Notes under the pieces: model-generated
The model's database searches: none
The model's input: the letters and a program-made list of their open reading frames with translations, nothing else
Told to the model about the DNA's origin: nothing
Shown: one piece after another, positions 42,764 to 46,210 of the stretch
Numbering within the stretch: the stretch's first letter is position 1
Layout of the letters: the number at the start of each line of letters is the position of its first letter
Source: SAR324 cluster bacterium
GTDB taxonomy: Bacteria > SAR324 > XYD2-FULL-50-16 > JAERRU01
Length of the DNA stretch: 46,210 nt
NCBI GenBank assembly: GCA_016735295.1
Contig: JAERRU010000012.1
Coordinates: 1-46,210, forward strand
Direction: 5' to 3'
Program-made: the position numbers and the translations under genes

Positions 42764-45334
42764 GTGGCTACCGATAAACTTATAATTGTAGAGTCTCCGA
42801 CCAAAGCGAAAACTATCAAAAAATTTTTACCTGATTATAAAATAATCGCTTCAATGGGTCATATCAGAGACTTGCCTAGTTCTGCTAGCGAAATTCCCGC
42901 TAAATTTAAAAAATTACCCTGGGCCAGCTTAGGGGTGGATGTGGATAATGATTTTAAGGCACTTTATGTGATTAATAAGAGAAAATTAGATACTCTGAAA
43001 CTACTTAAAAAAAGTGCTCTAGAAGCTAAAGAAATCTATCTAGCTACCGATGAAGACCGTGAGGGAGAAAGCATCAGCTGGCATATTGCTAATGTAATAA
43101 AGGTTAAAAAGACGCCTAAAAGAATGGTGTTTCATGAGATAACTAAATCTGCAATTATCGATTCTTTATCAAATTTACGCGAACTTGATATGAACCTAGT
43201 TAATGCTCAAGAAACTAGGCGTATTTTAGATCGATTGGTTGGCTATAGTGTGTCTCCTTTATTATGGAAAAAGGTTGCTCCTAGCTTGTCAGCAGGTCGG
43301 GTGCAATCTTTATTAGTTTGTTTATTAGTAAATCGAGAAAAAGAGAGAATGGGCTTTACTGCCCTTCAATATTGGGATTTAACCGCTTTATTTAATAAAG
43401 GTGATACTAAATTTTTAGCTCGCCTCCATAAAGTTGATAATAAATCAATTGCTCAGAGCAAAGATTTTGATTCAATTAGTGGAAAACTAACAAAAAATTC
43501 TGCGGCATTGATTTTAAGTAAATCTGAGTGCGAAAAACTTAATAAGTCCTTGCAAGGAAATAATTTCGTTGTGGCGAAATTAGATTCAAGGACTATCAAT
43601 AATAATCCACCCCTACCATTTATAACTTCAAGCTTGCAACAAGAGGCTATTAGAAAACTTAAATTATCTTCTAAAAACACAATGCGTATAGCTCAAAGCC
43701 TATACGAAAAAGGGTTTATCACCTATATGAGGACTGATTCTACTACCATTTCTACTAGTGCGATTGCTAGTATTAAAAAATTTATTGTTGCTGAATTTGG
43801 TGAAAAATTTGTTACTAATAAAGCTAAAGCCGCCCCAAAAAAAGCTAAAAATATTCAAGAAGCTCATGAGGCGATCAGGCCTACTAGTGAAAATATATCC
43901 ACTTTTAGCCCAGCCAAATTATCAGATTTGGAGCTATCTTTATATCAAATGATTTGGCGAAGGTCTATGGCCTCACAAATGGCCCCTGCAAAAATGAAGC
44001 AGGTATCGGCTGAATTAACGGTTAAAAATTGCCTATTCAAAGCCAATGGCCAAACCACCATTTTTAAAGGATATTTACAAGCTTATCAGTATAGAGCGAA
44101 GATAACTAAGGATGTATCCCTTGGTATATTACCAGATTTGGAGCTAAAAGAAGAATTATCGGCAATAGAAGTTAATTCTCACGAACATAGCACTAAACCA
44201 AAAGGTCGTTATAATGAAGCCTCTTTAATTAAATTAATGGAAAAAGAGGGCATCGGCCGCCCTAGTACTTACGCAGTAATGATTGACACTCTGTTAGCCA
44301 GAGATTATGCCAAGAAAGATAAAGATAGTTTATTTCCTACTATGACTGCTTTTGCGGTGGCTAAACTTCTAGAAAAAAAATTACCTGATCTAGTTGATAT
44401 CAATTTTACTGCTAAAATGGAGAAAGAATTAGATGATATCGCTAGTGGTAAAGCCAATAAAACCAGCTACTTAGAAAAATTTTATAATGGGGCTAATGGG
44501 CTAAAAGAGGTAATAAAGAATATTAGCAAAGAAATAACCCCGCAAGAGTTTAGAGAAGTGCATTTAGATGGCATTAAAACGCCTATTAAAATTGGTAAAT
44601 ATGGAGCCTTTACCCAATTTGAATCTCAGGACAAACAAGTTACCATCAAGATAGAAGATCATATCCCGCCAGCTGATTTGAGTAATGATTATCTAGTGAA
44701 GCAGGCGGCCATACAAAGTAAAAATAAAATTACTGATAAAGTTGGCGTTGATCCTGAAACCAATTTACCGATCTATTATATGTTAGGTATCTATGGCCCC
44801 TATTTACAAGTTGGTGACGCTCCAAAAGATAAGATAAAACCTAAAAGAGTTAGCCTGCCTAAAGATATAGATCCTGAAAGCATTACTCCTGAATTGGCGG
44901 TAGATCTTTTGAGATTACCGATTAACCTTGGCGAAGACCCTGAAAAAGGTGGCTCTATACAATGCAATATAGGTAAATTTGGCCCTTACATAATGCATGT
45001 TAGAGGTAGTAAAAAAGATTTTAGGTCAATTAAGGATATCAATGAATTACTTAATATTAGTCTGACAACGGCGATTGAGCTATTTAACCAGCCAAAAGGG
45101 GTTTACAAGAAAAAGCCGCTTAAAGTTCTTGGTAAGCACCCAGACGACCAACTTCCGATAGAATTATTTAAAGGACCTTATGGCGTCTACATAAAATGGG
45201 ATAAAATGAATGTTAGAATTCCTAAAAATATCACAACAGATGAATTAACCTTGAGTATAGCACTAGACGCTATTAAAGAGCGTCAAGCCAATCCTCCTAA
45301 GCGTAGAGGCAAGAAAAGTAAATTTTCAAACTAA
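42764..45334 (+). CDS. topA: DNA topoisomerase I with C-terminal repeats, no zinc ribbon
   Basis: Type IA topoisomerase that relaxes negative supercoils. I take the GTG at 42764 (MATDKLIIVESPTKAKTI) over the TTG 6 nt upstream. TOPRIM: IVESPTKAKTI (8-18) and ATDEDREGESISWH (about 93-106). The catalytic Tyr is in GFITYMRTDSTT (about 316-327), and EKEGIGRPSTYAVM (about 493-506) is conserved. The C-terminus carries four GKYGAF/GIYGPYLQVG/GKFGPYI/GPYGVYIKW units of the topoisomerase C-terminal repeat kind, and a basic KRRGKKSK tail. No Cys4 ribbon is present, unlike E. coli TopA. Confidence 0.95.
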   Translation: MATDKLIIVESPTKAKTIKKFLPDYKIIASMGHIRDLPSSASEIPAKFKKLPWASLGVDVDNDFKALYVINKRKLDTLKLLKKSALEAKEIYLATDEDREGESISWHIANVIKVKKTPKRMVFHEITKSAIIDSLSNLRELDMNLVNAQETRRILDRLVGYSVSPLLWKKVAPSLSAGRVQSLLVCLLVNREKERMGFTALQYWDLTALFNKGDTKFLARLHKVDNKSIAQSKDFDSISGKLTKNSAALILSKSECEKLNKSLQGNNFVVAKLDSRTINNNPPLPFITSSLQQEAIRKLKLSSKNTMRIAQSLYEKGFITYMRTDSTTISTSAIASIKKFIVAEFGEKFVTNKAKAAPKKAKNIQEAHEAIRPTSENISTFSPAKLSDLELSLYQMIWRRSMASQMAPAKMKQVSAELTVKNCLFKANGQTTIFKGYLQAYQYRAKITKDVSLGILPDLELKEELSAIEVNSHEHSTKPKGRYNEASLIKLMEKEGIGRPSTYAVMIDTLLARDYAKKDKDSLFPTMTAFAVAKLLEKKLPDLVDINFTAKMEKELDDIASGKANKTSYLEKFYNGANGLKEVIKNISKEITPQEFREVHLDGIKTPIKIGKYGAFTQFESQDKQVTIKIEDHIPPADLSNDYLVKQAAIQSKNKITDKVGVDPETNLPIYYMLGIYGPYLQVGDAPKDKIKPKRVSLPKDIDPESITPELAVDLLRLPINLGEDPEKGGSIQCNIGKFGPYIMHVRGSKKDFRSIKDINELLNISLTTAIELFNQPKGVYKKKPLKVLGKHPDDQLPIELFKGPYGVYIKWDKMNVRIPKNITTDELTLSIALDAIKERQANPPKRRGKKSKFSN

Positions 45335-45365
45335 CTACTAATTATTATTTTAGACTCTTATTTTT

Positions 45366-45857
45366 ATGACTGATTATCCATCTTTGGCACTCAAAAATGT
45401 GTGTCATCTATTAGAAGATGCTAAAGCTATTGATATAAAATTTTTTGACCTAACCCCTCTTAGCCTTTTATTTGAGAGTGTGGTGATTGTGAGTGGTTCA
45501 TCTAACGCCCATGTTAAGGGGATTTCGGAAAAAATATCTATCCTCCTCAAAAAAGATATTATCGGCATTGAAGGAAAAAAGGATTATAACTGGGTACTCA
45601 TTGATTATAATGAGGTATTAATTCACATATTTTTAGATAGCTTACGAGAAAGCTATGATTTAGAATCCCTTTACCAAGATTGGATTGATTCTGCTATCCC
45701 CAAGGCACCAAAGCCCGTCAAAAAAGCATCTGAATCTCTAAAAAAAGTATCACTATCATCAAAAAACTTGATTGATTCTGTTAGCCCCAAAATACCCAAG
45801 CCTACCAAAAAAATATCTGAATCTCCAAAAAAGATATCGCCAACATCAAAAACCTAA
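45366..45857 (+). CDS. rsfS: Ribosomal silencing factor with a repeat-born C-terminal tail
   Basis: RsfS binds ribosomal protein uL14 and blocks subunit joining in poor conditions. The core (about 1-107) has the DUF143 hallmarks SNAHVKGISEKI (about 47-58), GIEGKKDYNWVLIDYNEVLI (about 74-93) and YDLESLYQDW (about 98-107). The family normally ends near here. Instead a tail of about 55 residues follows, made of two 29-residue repeats rich in Pro, Lys and Ser (IDSAIPKAPKPVKK and DSVSPKIPKPTKK). The loss of one A in a run shifts the frame and gives the present stop. A third partial unit lies beyond the stop. Confidence 0.9.
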   Translation: MTDYPSLALKNVCHLLEDAKAIDIKFFDLTPLSLLFESVVIVSGSSNAHVKGISEKISILLKKDIIGIEGKKDYNWVLIDYNEVLIHIFLDSLRESYDLESLYQDWIDSAIPKAPKPVKKASESLKKVSLSSKNLIDSVSPKIPKPTKKISESPKKISPTSKT

Positions 45858-45900
45858 TTGATTCTGTTAGCCCCAAGATATCCAAATCCACCAACTAATT
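45684..45900 (+). repeat. 87-bp repeats at the 3' end of rsfS
   Basis: Units begin at ATTGATTCTG at 45684, 45771 and 45857: steps of 87 (29 codons) and 86 bp. The first two are inside the coding frame. The third is partial and downstream of the stop created by the 1-bp difference in the A-run at the second unit's end. Confidence 0.93.
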
Positions 45901-45927
45901 GCCAATATCAGCAGAAACAATATCCCC

Positions 45928-46116
45928 TTAACCCCTATAATGGCCACTATCAATAAAAGTCCCAAAACCTTTAAGGTAGTCCAAAGCCCCAAATATTGCC
46001 ATAATAGCCATGAAAAACAAAGTATTAGCAAAAAAAATACCTAACCCCACAGACTCCTCATGTCTTAATAGCAACACCGTGAGGACTAAAAATCCTATCA
46101 GCCAAAACATAGTCAT
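45928..46116 (-). CDS. Small two-span membrane protein
   Basis: A 62-aa frame with two hydrophobic segments (about 3-17, FWLIGFLVLTVLLL; about 25-48, LGIFFANTLFFMAIMAIFG) separated by RHEESVG, and a short polar tail. It is not a shadow of any gene and is convergent with rsfS. No family is recognised. The membrane pattern makes a real gene plausible, but the window ends soon after, so its operon context is unknown. Confidence 0.5.
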   Translation of the reverse strand: MTMFWLIGFLVLTVLLLRHEESVGLGIFFANTLFFMAIMAIFGALDYLKGFGTFIDSGHYRG

Positions 46117-46210
46117 ATTGTGGTTGAAATGATATTAATAATTAACCTATCTAGCTATATAACCGGATTGGCTATTGATTCAAGCAATATTCTTATTATA
46201 TCGAACAAGT

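Overview
The window is strongly AT-rich DNA from a Gram-negative bacterium, most likely a proteobacterium. Gram-negative envelope genes are present (lpxD, lipobox lipoproteins, CvpA, MltG), with the MEP isoprenoid pathway (ispD, dxs), tatC, RNase G and the murein-recycling ligase mpl. The class is unresolved. Mpl and RNase G point to Gamma-/Betaproteobacteria. The two tRNA genes lack an encoded CCA end, and TopA has C-terminal repeats instead of zinc ribbons, which is unusual for that group. Most genes have no recognisable Shine-Dalgarno sequence. No plasmid, phage, IS or CRISPR feature was seen, so the gene content is housekeeping plus a few lineage-specific proteins.

Layout. 1-1130: tRNA-Glu and tRNA-Lys on the minus strand, then a four-copy 83-bp array. 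1131-4288 (+): ispD, nicotinate phosphoribosyltransferase and NAD kinase, an NAD(P) salvage group. 4396-9006 (-): mpl, an unknown 445-aa protein, a 58-aa membrane protein, an unknown 197-aa protein and lpxD, mostly overlapping or tightly packed. 9209-11220 (-): a DUF465 protein and a phosphohexomutase. 11664-15487 (+): a TatC with a very large low-complexity insert, then five tandem DUF805 membrane proteins. 15542-23491 (-): a polyamine uptake and catabolism cluster (two permeases, ATPase, glutamylpolyamine synthetase-like enzyme, class III aminotransferase, gamma-glutamyl hydrolase, alanine dehydrogenase). Pyruvate consumed by the transaminase could be regenerated from alanine by Ald. 24059-26488 (-): mnmE and an acidic lipoprotein. 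27062-36029 (+): RCC1-like lipoprotein, mnmA, cvpA, a second lipoprotein, corC-like, RNase G and a pseudouridine synthase. 36609-39647 (-): mltG and dxs. 40026-45857 (+): unknown protein, thrC, prepilin peptidase, topA, rsfS. A small membrane protein gene (-) closes the window.

The most striking feature is that tandem duplications repeatedly begin inside the 3' end of a gene, span the stop codon and run into the downstream spacer. I see this at six genes: potA-like (9-bp unit), mnmE (8 bp), lpxD (82 bp), the acidic lipoprotein (72 bp), rsfS (87 bp) and the rluC/D-family gene (165-177 bp). In-frame repeat expansions also sit inside tatC, mnmE, ispD and the lipoprotein, and further arrays lie in spacers. 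The pattern suggests a genome with a high rate of tandem duplication or slippage, where gene 3' ends are a tolerated or preferred site and C-terminal extensions can arise (rsfS shows one).
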